Shown: positions 35,131 to 46,128 of the stretch, piece by piece
Layout of the letters: every line of letters begins with the position of its first letter
Numbering within the stretch: position 1 is the stretch's first letter
DNA from: Heterocephalus glaber
Lineage: Eukaryota > Chordata > Mammalia > Rodentia > Bathyergidae
Length of the DNA: 64,000 nt
Reading direction: 5' to 3'
Assembly: GCF_000247695.1 (NCBI RefSeq)
Contig: NW_004624732.1
Coordinates: 45,657,793-45,721,792 of the forward strand
Position numbers and translations under genes: made by a program
Notes under the pieces: model-generated
The model's input: the letters and a program-made list of their open reading frames with translations, nothing else
What the model was told of the DNA's origin: nothing
The model's database searches: none

Positions 35131-36008
35131 TATTTTCTATATATGCAGTTTAAGTATTAGGTGGTTTGGACAACATTTTAAGGAATGCTTGTCTGATCCA
35201 CATTATTTTTTAACAGAAACTAAGTCTAAGAAAACTTGAACCATTTTCTTTTTATTTTGCCTCAGCATCACCCAATATTTTTCACGGTAGTCATGATTCA
35301 CATTTTTTTCATCAGATATATCAGCTGTTCAATGGTGTCTGACATCTAACAATGTCTAGCACCAATAGGATAAATGAAATTATATATAAAATAAATAATT
35401 TGTTCATGTTGTCTCTGTGTTCTGCTGCTTTCAACTACACATTTGATTTAATCTCAGCCCAGCACAGCCTTCATAAGCATAGTCTGTCATCTTCAGATTA
35501 CATTTATTTGGTGATACAGAAAACCTAAATTAGTGACTGTGAACAAGAAAATCCAGGTAAAACTAACCAGGAATTGATTTAAAAATGGACATTGATACTG
35601 ATTTCTCTTGCCTTCAATTACAACTTATGAAACTATTCCCAGAGATTTCAAATTTAACAGAAAAGGTCCTATCCAATCATCAGTCAATATCATGACTTAG
35701 AAACAGAACTCTTTATTTAAACTAAAGCAATTTAGATATATTTATAGAAATTGTAGTCTAGATATTATATACATAATTGTGCAGAAAAATTTAAATATTC
35801 AGTGTCACTCTATGAGGTATAATAATTCATTTAATATATTTATAATAGAGTATTTTCACTTTAATACATTAGTAATTTTACAATAGTAATTATTATTTCC
35901 TAAATAAACTAAGACCTTTGACATATTTATAATTGTTCTCAAAATAGATTCCTCTATATCTTGTTCACATTCAGTCTCTGCTTCATGTGGAAAGCTGTCG
36001 TAGTCCTT
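35131..36008. other. AT-rich unique DNA, no gene seen
   Basis: Nothing recognised. Particularly AT-rich from 35700 to 35930. Confidence 0.5.
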
Positions 36009-36085
36009 CGGTTTTTTTTTTTTTTTTTCAGACTGTGGATCAAACCCAGGGCCTTGGGCATGCTAACCAAAGGCTCTAGAACTCA
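36009..36085 (-). mobile_element. ID SINE, antisense, diverged
   Basis: A run of about 19 T is followed by gactgtggatcaaacccagg, gccttgggcatgctaacc and 'aaggctctagaactcag', the reverse complement of an ID. The A-box end is decayed. No clear duplication. Confidence 0.78.
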
Positions 36086-36170
36086 GATACTGTACATGCC
36101 AAGTTTCTTCTATGCTAAGCGAAGCAAAAAGTTAGACAAATACATATATGATACTGATTGCCTACCCAGC

Positions 36171-36694
36171 TGCTATGGTTTAAATAAATGTGTTTTTTCC
36201 CCTCTGAAACTCACGATAGAACTTGACTGCCACTGTTGCAGTGCCGGGAGGAGGGGCCTCTAAGGAGTGATAGCGTAGTGAAGACTGGATTGGTTATCCC
36301 CACAAGGGCTTATTACAAAATGCGGCTGTTCACCCAGTTGTGTCTCTCCCCACAAACCTACTTTTCTGTCCTTCCAAAGCATAATTTGAAACAAGCGAGA
36401 TCGTCACCATCGTGTTCCATTCTTTTCTTGTGTGGGGGGGAATTGAGGATTGAACCCAGGGCTTTTACACTGAAATAACTCCCAGCTTCTCTTTTTTGTC
36501 GTTTTAAAAAATCTCTTTAGTTTTATCTTTTATTTTTATTTTGAGTCAGCATCTTGTTGAGTAACTAAGTTGCCTAGGCTGGGCTCAAACTTGTGACCCT
36601 CCTGTCTCCGACCCCCAGAGTACTGAGAACAGGGGTATGCACCACCACGCCCAGAAAAATATTCTATTCTTCGCACCAGAAAACAGGATGACAC
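36171..36694 (+). mobile_element. MST/THE1-type MaLR LTR, sense, split by B1-dID
   Basis: Begins tgctatggtttaaataaatg, then 'gaggaggggcctctaagga' near 36248 and 'gattggttatccccacaagg' near 36289. After the SINE it resumes as atattctattcttcgcacc and agaaaacaggatgacaca, matching the 3' end of MST LTRs. The AATAAA region was lost or is covered by the insertion. Confidence 0.68.
36425..36658 (-). mobile_element. B1-dID dimeric SINE, antisense, inside the MST LTR
   Basis: The ID half on the plus strand is gaggattgaacccagggctt. A T-rich linker follows, then the B1 half: gagtcagcatcttgttgagt, gcctaggctgggctcaaact and gtatgcaccaccacgccc. Order and orientation fit a dimer inserted antisense. Confidence 0.85.
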
Positions 36695-37557
36695 AAGATT
36701 CTTGGTCTGCTCAAACTTCCTTAAAAGAAGCTAAGATTTTTTTTAGGTATCTGACCCTACTCCATGCTCCTGTGAGATTCAGAGAAAGCGGAATCCATTT
36801 TTAGTCCAGGTGTCTATCCTCATCAGGCCACCTTAACAATCACAACTTCACATCCAAGCTTCGGATTATTTCAGGAAATGCAGCTAAACGCTATTAGTTT
36901 GCAGCATTCCAGCTTTTGGTTATTTTCACTTCATTATTTAATGAAAAGCTCTTGGGTCATTTCCCTTTGAAATTTTTCTCTGGGACCCTGTCCTTGAATT
37001 GCCCTCCACTGCACTTTAACCATCCTGACCTCTGAGCATGCCCTTTTGGATTCAGCTCCTTCTTTGCTATGGTAATAAAATTCTGGAGTGATCTTGGGAC
37101 GCACTGTGTATATCTCTAGTCTTCAGAATCACATTATGCCTATTTTAGGGTATTTAGAATCAGGTGCCTCATGATTGGATGGAAACTCTGATACTAATAC
37201 AATGACCAGAAGTGGAAGGAGATCTGACTGAGATTTGCATGGTGAATAACAGTTTGAAAAGATAACAATGCCAGGAACAAGAGATAATCAGTATGTAGGT
37301 AGGGAAGAAATAAATATATTTCTCATGCAATATAGCAGCTGATTGTGTTTAAGAAATAGTGGACTAAGTCAATGAAGCACGAGGGGGCACAGATGTAGCT
37401 AAGAAAATTTCAAGAGCTACACCATGAAACAATTTGTAACTGAATAATGCCATAATGTAGGTGAATAAATATATTGCCATGTATCCTGCTTTGCAAGGTT
37501 TCCTTATTAGTTTTCCATTGCATTAGTAATTTTTTTCATACCTAGCTTTCCCAAAAT

Positions 37558-37687
37558 ATAAAGCAAATAAAGGGCCGGGGATTTAGCTCAGTGGTTTCAA
37601 CGCCTGCTCCGCAAGCACAAGGACTGAAGTTCAATCTCTGATACCAAAAAAATAAATAGATAAAAATAAATAAAATAAAGCTAATAA
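37558..37687 (+). mobile_element. ID SINE, sense, with 13-bp target-site duplication
   Basis: The body at 37571-37674 contains gggccggggatttagctcag, tggtttcaacgcctgctccg and a decayed B box, then an (A)n/(AAAT)n tail. Flanks ataaagcaaataa (37558-37570) and ataaagctaataa (37675-37687) match at 12 of 13. It faces another ID only 35 bp away. Confidence 0.9.
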
Positions 37688-37701
37688 GGCTGAAATGTTC
37701 A

Positions 37702-37806
37702 TTGCTACATTTTTTTTTTTTTGGTACTGGGGATCGAACTCGGGACCCTGTGCTTTTGAGGCTGGTGGTGGCACCACTGAGCTAAATCCCCAACCCCTTT
37801 GCTACA
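37702..37806 (-). mobile_element. ID SINE, antisense, with 8-bp target-site duplication
   Basis: T run 37710-37722, then ggtactggggatcgaactcg, 'gggaccctgtgctt' and ccactgagctaaatcccc, ending at 37798. The duplication ttgctaca is at 37702-37709 and 37799-37806. Confidence 0.93.
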
Positions 37807-38559
37807 ATTTTAATTCCTGTTTCATCATAATCAGTTTAAAATATTTGTTGAATTTGTTATGGGTTGAATGTGGTTATGTATGTGTATATGTGTGTGTACT
37901 TGTTTTATGCTTTAAACTATTTAAAAATGTTAATAATCACCCTTAAGCAAAAATTAACCTGATTAAGTGGGTTGTTTTGAGGAGCATATTTATTCTTACA
38001 GGAAAATAATGTATTACAAAAAATTTATTTCATTTAAAGTTTCAAATTTTTGTCTTACCATTAAAACTACCTCTGGGCAAAAGTTCAGAAACATTGTAAT
38101 TAAGTCAAATAAGTAGAAGCATACAGTTACTGCAGAACATGTTGAATCGGTGAAATATTCATTTTAAAACATAGCTAGTAAAACTTTCTTGGTAGGTCAA
38201 AAGCCTGGAGAGTGCTACAAATAATTTAATGATTGTCCAGTTTGTGAACACTAAAGGCTAACATATTCTGAGCGAGTGGCTTCATTGAAAAGTAATCTTG
38301 ATATTATCTGCTTTTAAAAAAGATACCCAAAGATTTGATGTTGCTATGTGTTTTCTTATATAATATAAATGATTGAGGGATGTTTTTAATAGGCTGTCTG
38401 AAAAAATAAAAGCATATTAAATAGCCAATCTAGAAACTAAAAGACTTTAGTGTGAAAAATGGCACACATTTAAGGTTTCCCCCAGTGTGCATTTAGAATT
38501 CAACCCTTAACAGTGTCATGTTTATGTAAATGTTTAAATTTCAACATTTAAATTTGGAG
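37807..38559. other. AT-rich unique DNA, no gene seen
   Basis: A short GT-rich stretch near 37880 and nothing else recognised. Confidence 0.5.
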
Positions 38560-38880
38560 GCAGACAAATTCAATCAAAATTCAAGACAGGGATGACAAAC
38601 AGGCATTGAAGAGGAGAAACAACATGGCATGCACAAGGTAGCAAAAGCAGCAGGGGATCTTAACATCATCTTTCTGCACCTTTTATTCCATCCAGTCTAT
38701 CGGGATTAGGGCAGTGCCAAACCAATTACTCACGTATAGTGATTTAGCAATCACACTCCTTTAATCTCAGCATCACACATTCCAGATTCAGCTACCTCTG
38801 AAAAAGCCCCACCTCATCTGCATGAGGCTTTGGGAGAACATCTAAACACAAGCCACAACACCCACCTTAATTGAAACTGG
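38560..38880 (-). mobile_element. MaLR LTR remnant, antisense
   Basis: Late blocks of the reverse-complement MaLR LTR are visible: 'gaagaggagaaacaacatgg' near 38609, 'gaaaaagccccacctcatct' near 38800, gaggctttgggagaacatct near 38824 and ccacaaca at the end. The 5' part is too decayed to bound. Confidence 0.5.
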
Positions 38881-39887
38881 AATATCTCAGTCTGAATTTG
38901 TATGTTCTGCCAAAAGAAAAACTGCCTTAGTTTGAGGACGTTTTCCATCTATGTTTTATTTTCTAATACAAATAAAATTTTTGAATCACTATACTGTATT
39001 TATTCATTTTCCTTTTATGCACTGATTGTATAGAACAGTTATAAATATCCTTTTCATTTGTCATCATCATGTGGTTTAGTACATGATTTGTGTCATCTGC
39101 AAAATCACACAAGAAAGTCCCTATACACAAGGACAAACTAAGGTCTTTGAGAAACTTATAGTAAGTTTATATACACAGATTAATTAAAACATAGGCCTTT
39201 GAAGAAGAAAGGTATGAATCATTATATCAAGCTTAAAATTTACAACTAATGTAAGATGAGAACAAAGGTACATTAAATTGGTAAGTGGAAGGAAAAAGTT
39301 ATAAATATCAATTCTAGTGTACTGGCGAAAGCAACCATACATATTTTCTTCTTTAGTCTTCCATTAGATTTTATCTATTGTTTTTGTTAGAGAATGTTAA
39401 AACTTAGTTTTTAGAACATATAACCAAGTAGGATTGTGATGGACTCAAAGAAAAATCAATGGCAAACAATACAGAATATCATAAAAAAGAGACATTTTAT
39501 TCATTTTTGGAAAAGATTTGAATGTTTTCATTTAGACAAAATATAGTTGTAGCGTATCAAGCAAACAACACTCTGTTGCAGTTTTATGTTATCTGTTTAT
39601 GCATAAAAGTGTGACATAAACACTTAGAAGCAAGGGCATTGTTGTAATGAATGTATTTCTTGCAAAATGAAGGAATAAAAATCTCTTTCCATACATTTAA
39701 TCTCATTTAATGTGGCAGACACTATTATTTTGCCCACATAACTGTCAGTTCACCTTCTCCTTCACTAACAAACTGTGGAGTCTCTGGGCATCACCTGAAC
39801 AGCATAAAACAAATCTGAGGCAAAAGGAATATGCGGAGAATGGTTGCAGAAAAGAACTGAAAACATACCCTCTCTCCATCCATCTCT
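38881..39887. other. Unique AT-rich DNA, no gene seen
   Basis: No repeat or gene recognised. A 108-codon plus frame (39710-40036) overlaps the B1 to its right and is not credible. Confidence 0.5.
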
Positions 39888-40005
39888 TTCTCTCTTTTGT
39901 CATTATGTATTCAGGCTGGCATCAAATTTGTGATAGTCTTGACTGCCTCCAGAGTGGCTGGAATTATAGGAATTCATCACCACATACAGCTAAGACCTTG
40001 TTCTT
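39888..40005 (-). mobile_element. B1 SINE, antisense, diverged
   Basis: The plus strand shows tcaggctggcatcaaatttg, ttgactgcctccagagtgg, ctggaattataggaattcat and caccacatacagct, the reverse complement of B1 in order. Confidence 0.75.
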
Positions 40006-41087
40006 TGAGCAAAGCAAAGCAAAGCTGAATCACTAGACCAACCCTAGGGCGGCTTACTTCTGGACCTCTTATAGGAGATAACACTACAGCTCTTTTGGCC
40101 ACTGTGAGTTGAGTGTTCTGAGTCTTGAAACAAAACATATTTCAAGTTCTTCAAGTATAACCTCTGACTCACACTGCTTTATAATTTAAAGACATTTATA
40201 CTTCTAATTTTTATCAACTTATCAATGACATATTCCCTGACAATTTATTATAAATAGGAACTCTTCTTTCATACTCTCAATTGAAATGTTAATTGTAACA
40301 GACAAAAAACAATAAAAAGAACCCCACTAATTAAAAAAGTCCAAATGCTTTTAACATCCTACATAGCCCTTATCGAAATCATTAACAATTGTTATTTCCA
40401 AAGGGAAAATAGTAGCTTCATGGTATAGAGATCTAGTCCTTTCACAATGATTGAATACTGGGAAAAGTGGACATCACATAATTCTTGGGAAGGACATATC
40501 ATCATTCCAGTGCTGGGTCTACCAGAAATCATTATCAATGTGAAACATTAAGGAAACACAAATTAAATTATAAAATAACTCTCCTGTACTTCTAAAAAAC
40601 ATTAATGTTAAGATAAGAAACTGAGGAAAAGAGGCTAAACACATATTACAACTAAGTACACTAAGAAGAAAACAAAAGTAGCATCTAATTAGGTCAAATG
40701 AAAATTTTCAGTGTGGATTGTGAGTTAGATAGCAAGATGGTAGGAATGTATCAGTGTTAAATTCCTTGGTTTTGATAATTACAGCATTGCTGTATACAAG
40801 CATTCAATTGTTTCGAGGAAAGAGGTACAAAGATATAAATATGAAGAGACACGTTACTCTCAAATGACTCAGTAACATCTCCAAGATAATGTCAAATGTT
40901 TCCAAACAATCTTTCTTGAAATTCTATAAAATAATAGTTAACACACACATACGTATATTCACAAACAAAACCTTAAATCAAGCACCACTTGACCAACTTT
41001 TTGATCTTACAGTATAACATAGAGCCTGTGCCTCCCACTATATGTTGTACATGATAGATCTTAGCATTTTTGTGATAGTAATTTTTA
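40006..41087. other. Unique AT-rich DNA, no gene seen
   Basis: Nothing recognised. Confidence 0.5.
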
Positions 41088-41225
41088 TTTTTCCCTACAA
41101 TTATTAAATTTATTGGAAGCCAGGAACTATGTCATATTTGATTTTGAATCTTACATTACAGCACAGAGCTTCTTTCAACTAGGAACCTAGTAAATGCTTT
41201 TTGAGGAAGTATATTTAGATGTTTA
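41088..41225 (+). mobile_element. L2 LINE 3' end, sense
   Basis: Contains tattggaagccaggaactat near 41111, tacagcacagagcttctttc near 41157 and aacctagtaaatgctttttg near 41184. This matches the L2 terminal block (gcagggactatgtc..., ...cacatagtaggtgctcaataaat) with much divergence. Confidence 0.55.
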
Positions 41226-42213
41226 CGTTTAGAAAAATATACATTATATATACAGAAGAGAAATTGGTAACAATTAGTGAAACAATTTGTACATCTTCAG
41301 TTTATGTACTTTAAAAGTATCTGACTATAATTTATGGTGATTCTTTGATTAATTTAAAAAGTACCAAGAGTCTGAAGCATTATAATATTCAGATGTTTAT
41401 AACCTCTGATTTGCACAGAAGGAATCTTACTTGCAATATTTGAAAACTGAGTAAATGTGATTAAAACAAAACTGAACTAAAGAATTTTGTAGTCATCCTT
41501 TGAAAGCATAACATTGCTTCAACATCAGCGCATTACTTAGTGGGAAGCAAGAATAATCTATTTACATTTTTAACTCTGAAAGTTATTATCTCATCCCATT
41601 TTTGCCTATTTTCTTTTTTCAGCTTTAGATATATTTACATAATTTACTTATCCATTTGACTAACTTCTCCTAGCTCTTTCTTATGAGAGAAATGTACTAA
41701 GCTCCAGCCTTACTAGAGAATGTCTCCTGAATGCATACTGTAAGCTTGATAGTTGAGGCAGCTTAGTGCTAGAAATAGCGTGTTCTGAGGTGATTATGAC
41801 TGGTGCTATCAGGTTGCACCTTGCAGGTAGAAGAAGGCTCTCTCCCCACCTCTTTAATCCCTTTACCCAGATGGAGTCACCGCACATGAGGATTGAAGTA
41901 GGTATTCTCAGCAGAACATCCCCTGCCTTTCCCTCTTGAAATCTTCCTTCCCCCCTAGAGAACTCAAAATGTTTACATCCCTGTGGCTGCCTTTTGGGCA
42001 CTTTCCTGGACCTGTCTGGTACTAGATGGGTAATTTAGTCTGAATTCAGTGGCAGATCCAAATGGCTATCACTCTGAGCCTGGAGACCTCCTATGTGGTC
42101 TTCATCAGAATAAGGTGATAATTTAACTTCATCTGTAATTTCTTTGTTTTTTCATTAGTTTTCAGAATACTAATGCAGAAAGAGGGTAATATTCATCTCA
42201 TTCCTTCTTAGAC
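41226..42213. other. Unannotated, no gene seen
   Basis: A 106-codon minus frame at 41681-42001 has no domain I recognise. The 41690-42010 part is less AT-rich than its flanks, but I cannot classify it. Confidence 0.45.
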
Positions 42214-43190
42214 CCCATATTGGTCAGATTTATCATCACTGGAATCAAATATCCAACGTACACATTTAAAGGAGGAGAGGTTTAATTTGGGGCAAGTTTT
42301 CAGCGGATTCAGTCAATGCTTGGCTGGCTCTAAAGCAAGGTAGAGCAAAGTTGCTCCATCCCTGTCCCTGTGGTCTGCAAGTGCGACAAAGGAACATCAT
42401 CAAAGAGAAAGGAGCTGGGGAGCAGACGCGGTAACTAAGATTCGTTCTCCATGCTCTGTTCAGACACAACCCAAAGTGTGCCTTAGTAATCCCCTAGGTG
42501 GCTCCCAAACCAATCAAATATACCAACTCACTTTGTAAACTTGACATACAAACATATCTCCTCAAACTACATATAATCTTCAAATAAACATAATAACAAT
42601 AATTGTTCCTAACATAATGCATTTGTCTTTATACTACTGAAAATGCAGTAACCCCTTCCCTCAAAGTCTCAATAGTTCCAGCATTACTCAAAAGTCTAGG
42701 CCCAAAATGTTCTCTAAAATGCAAGATGAACTCTTAGCAGTAAACTTTTGAAAATTCAGAGGATAAATTACATACTTCCCGTATGTAATGGCACAGGGTA
42801 AACATTCCCATTCCAAAAGGGAGCAATAGGAGCACATAAAGTAAAAGGACCAAAACCCATCAGGATAAACATTAAGTCCTGTATACAGTCCTATGTCTGC
42901 CATCTGGGGGAAAATGGTGGCAAGACGTGAGTTCCAAGAGGCTTCAGTAATGGCACCCCTGTGGCCTTGTCAGTTGCAAGCTACATGGCCTCTCTCTTGA
43001 GACTGCTGCATTTGGAACAGACATTCCACATCTCTGGCTTCCCCAACTTTCTGAGGTCATCCTTCATAATGACACTGTTCCACGTCACACACTGCTTCTG
43101 GGATAGAAATTTCTCTCAAATACAAACACCACAATGTGTCATCTTATTCACTGGATCTGGCAATGTGTGACTTCAGGGTCTTGCCCAAAG
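42214..43190 (-). mobile_element. MaLR LTR plus part of internal region, antisense
   Basis: The LTR part (about 42214-42575) contains ttaaaggaggagaggtttaa near 42267, 'ggctggctctaaagcaagg' near 42323 and 'cctaggtggctcccaaacc' near 42494. Then comes internal sequence with 'ttcccattccaaaaggga' near 42805 and ccaaaacccatcaggataaa near 42850, the same block that appears in the complete element at about 19585-19650. No second LTR is seen to the right, so the element is truncated there. Confidence 0.72.
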
Positions 43191-43753
43191 TCAAAATGAT
43201 CATGAAAGGTAAATGGTTTGAATTGATTCAGGACATCAAGGCATAGAAAACTAAAGTACAACTAAAGAATCTCATAAAAAAGGAATTCCAGAACTACTTT
43301 AGGAAGTGTTCAGAACAATGGGATAAATATGATTGAAGCAAGGGGGACTATTTTAAAAAGGATTAATGGCAATGTGTCTTTTACTGTAATTTTTAAAAAT
43401 TTAAGCATTGACTGTTTTTGATCACCACTCACTTATATACTCAGAAATTCTCATTTTAATCAACATGTAGTTGAGAGAATTCCTTGATAAGAAGTCATAG
43501 GTCCAGGTATCTTAAGGATCCTCGCATTTATGACACCCCAGAATAGTTTTCCATAATGTATTCCCAGGAAGCTTACTGTGGTCACATGAAAAAGCTGGGT
43601 TACACAATACTGATCAGACTTATTTTAAATTATATAAATATATAAGCTGAATCTCTGGGAGGTGGATATGGTACATATTATTATTTTTTTCATTTTCAGG
43701 AGTCTTTGTTTTGAGAAATTTTTCTCATTTGTAATTCTTAGTAAAGAGAGAGG
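43191..43753. other. Unique AT-rich DNA, no gene seen
   Basis: Nothing recognised. Confidence 0.5.
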
Positions 43754-43821
43754 TTGATTGATTCTTTTTCTTTTTGCTTTTTTTTTGGTACCAGGGATTG
43801 ATCCCCACTTGATTGATTCTT
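43754..43821 (-). mobile_element. Severely 5'-truncated ID SINE with 13-bp target-site duplication
   Basis: Only about 20 bp of the SINE body survives: ggtaccagggattgatcccc next to a T-rich (antisense A) tail. A perfect duplication ttgattgattctt lies at 43754-43766 and 43809-43821. The A box and most of the body were never copied. Confidence 0.88.
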
Positions 43822-45179
43822 GATTTTGCAAGAGACAATGGCATTTCTGTACCTTCTCCTAAAGTAACTTCAACCAGAGAGAGTATGGATATAAACTTTG
43901 TCTAGTCAGGAGCACTATTTTAACTAGTTTTCTAAAGGATGATCAGTCTCTAAAGGACTCATTAATGTGAATTAAACTTACAAGTAACTGATTTATCAAC
44001 CAAAATGCTAATTTATTCACTTACACCCAACAACACATTGTCCTATGTTCAGAATACCAGAATCAGCTGGAAAATGTACACTATTTCCCAGTCATAAGTT
44101 TTCTTGAGAAGTGGAAGTGAAATCAGGGGTCTTTTGTCAAGAGGCAAAGCAAAAGGAATTGGATATTAGAGAATATTGTCTGTAAGTACTGGTAAACTGA
44201 GGCTTTCCTTTGCATTTCAGGTTCATATCTATGAAAACAACCAAGCTTCTTTCCTCTTTCTGATTATTGCTCAATAAGCCTGACAGATTGCAGTATTTAC
44301 TTAAAAAATTCCTCATCACTTAAATATTCTGTTGTAATATTTCTTTACTATGGGTATTTCAGAAAATTAATGACTTTTCAGTTTATTTTTCTTTATTTGC
44401 AGTTCTGATTATTATCTTTCCTGTGGAGTTTTGGGGAAAAAAAAACCTTCTATGGGCTCCTTGATGAATTTTAGACCTATTCATCTTATCGTAAAGACAT
44501 TGCAAAATAGCCTTTTAGGGAGGGTTCTTCTGCATATGGCTAATCTCTTTTATTTTAGGTTGAATGGTGTCAGCATCAATTATCAAGGTAATGCAAGGCT
44601 GTGTTTGTATGTTTTTAGTGTACTTTCTACTTAAGAAGCATAATATCAAATACAGGCTATATAACTAAAATACTCTGCTTGGTATTGAGATTTTATACCA
44701 TAAAAATATTTTGTTGTTTTTAAGGATGGTGTCACAGCTACACAACTGGAAAAACTGGTGTTTCAGAGATGGTCGTATTCAATGATTCAGTACAGGATGT
44801 ACTTATAAGATGACTCTCTTTATGCCCAGGCATTTCAGTTGGTTTAGTGACATAATGATGAATAAGATTTCAAATGTAATTCTAAGAGTATATCAAATGT
44901 ATTAAATATAGATCAGAACTTGTTCTCAGGTTGAGCAAATGATCATCTATTACTCATTTTATTTCAGAGCATTCCAGAAATGAATTGGTCAGTCTTTAAA
45001 AATATTTCCTCAAGGCCAGTTGATTCTTCACATTCTTCCATTAAAGTCTTATCATTTTATAATAACAATTTATTTTGTGTTCCATACAAATATCCCTGAA
45101 AGAATTTACCTTGCTGTCAGCCATGTGGAGTGGAAAGAAAGAGAATAGGAAGTCAGAAATCTAACTTAACAGGGCACTT
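43822..45179. other. Unique AT-rich DNA, no gene seen
   Basis: Nothing recognised. Confidence 0.5.
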
Positions 45180-45345
45180 ACTAGAGAAGCACTGCTTTAA
45201 CAGTCACGAGCCTTTGAGTCTAGCCTGATCCTAGCCTTGCACAAACTCATCTCCCATAACTCACTTATCTTGGTGGATTGCAGTTTCCTTATTCTAATAA
45301 GAAAGGTTACCCATATATCAGATGATATGATACGGGTGTTAGCCA
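45180..45345 (+). mobile_element. Probable MIR SINE, sense
   Basis: The order 'gagcctttgagtctagcctg', tagccttgcacaaactcatc and gcagtttccttattctaata resembles MIR 5' region and core, but it is heavily decayed. Confidence 0.4.
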
Positions 45346-45929
45346 AATATGCTAGTGACTGAACTTGTCTCAGGTGAAGAGACAAAAAAGTTGTGCGGAA
45401 CTGTGATATAAAAGATGCAAAGATAACCCTAGATGCCTTAACATCTGACTTCCAGCTGTTCATCTGAGGCCATAGTAAGTGATTCTTGGAAGTGGGTTGT
45501 TAGATTGAATGTAATTATGGTGTGATGGTTAAGTTTATGTGTCATTTTGACCAGGTTTGGTGTACCCACATTAACCGTTATTTCTGAATACGTCTGTGAG
45601 GGTGCTGTTGGATGAAAGTAGCAGTTGAATTGGAGGCTTCAGTACAACTGACTGCCCCCTCCAAAGTGGGTGGGCATCATCCATTCTACCAAGGGCCAGA
45701 CAGAAACAAAAAGCAAGAGGAAGAGTATGCTCCTTTCTGTCTCACTGCTGGAGCAGGGATATCTCATCTTTTCTCCTACCCTAAGCCTGGGATTATGACC
45801 AGGTTTTCTGTTTTTAGATCTTTCAGTTCAAGTTCAATCAAAACATTAGCTTTCCTGTTTCTCTAACTTACAGACAACGATTCATGAAACTTCTCAGCTT
45901 CCACAATGGTGAAAGCCAATTCTTTATAA

Positions 45930-45933
<4 letters not shown>

Positions 45934-45976
<43 letters not shown>

Positions 45977-46097
45977 NNNNNNNNNNNNNNNNNNNNNNNN
46001 NNNNNNNNNNNNNNNNNNNNNNNNNNNNNNNNNNNNNNNNNNNNNNNNNNNNNNNNNNNNNNNNNNNNNNNNNNNNTCTCTCTCTCTCTCTCTCTCT
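45934..46097. repeat. (CT)n microsatellite containing a sequencing gap
   Basis: CT units run from about 45934 to 45976 and resume at 46077-46097. The sequence between is unknown. Confidence 0.95.
45977..46076. other. Assembly gap, exactly 100 N
   Basis: One hundred consecutive N, the usual placeholder for a gap of unknown size. Both edges are CT repeat. Confidence 1.
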
Positions 46098-46128
46098 CCT
46101 CTTTCTTTGGAGAAATACAATTAATTCA

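Larger units (their letters stand above)
45523..46128 (+). mobile_element. Old LTR-like repeat spanning the (CT)n tract and the assembly gap
   Basis: Begins tgatggttaagtttatgtgt, then cgtctgtgagggtgctgttg near 45592, gtgggtgggcatcatccatt near 45667 and gagcagggatatctcatc near 45751. Next are tctcagcttccacaatggtg near 45893, 'gccaattctttataataaat' near 45915 and the CT tract. After the gap 'tctttggagaaatacaatta' continues the family's 3' end. The TG start, AATAAA and TA..CA-like end suggest an LTR. I do not assign a database name. Confidence 0.65.

Noticed and set aside
37571..37674. tRNA-like sequence with A and B boxes
   Set aside because: An ID SINE: it has an A-rich tail and target-site duplication and does not fold as a complete cloverleaf. 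The same applies to the other ID copies, so no tRNA gene is called.
39710..40036. 108-codon open frame on the plus strand
   Set aside because: Its second half runs through an antisense B1 SINE.
42767..42789. 9-bp inverted repeat attacatac/gtatgtaat
   Set aside because: Too short to be notable, and inside a decayed MaLR internal region.
45612..45866. 84-codon open frame on the plus strand
   Set aside because: Lies wholly inside an old LTR-like repeat.
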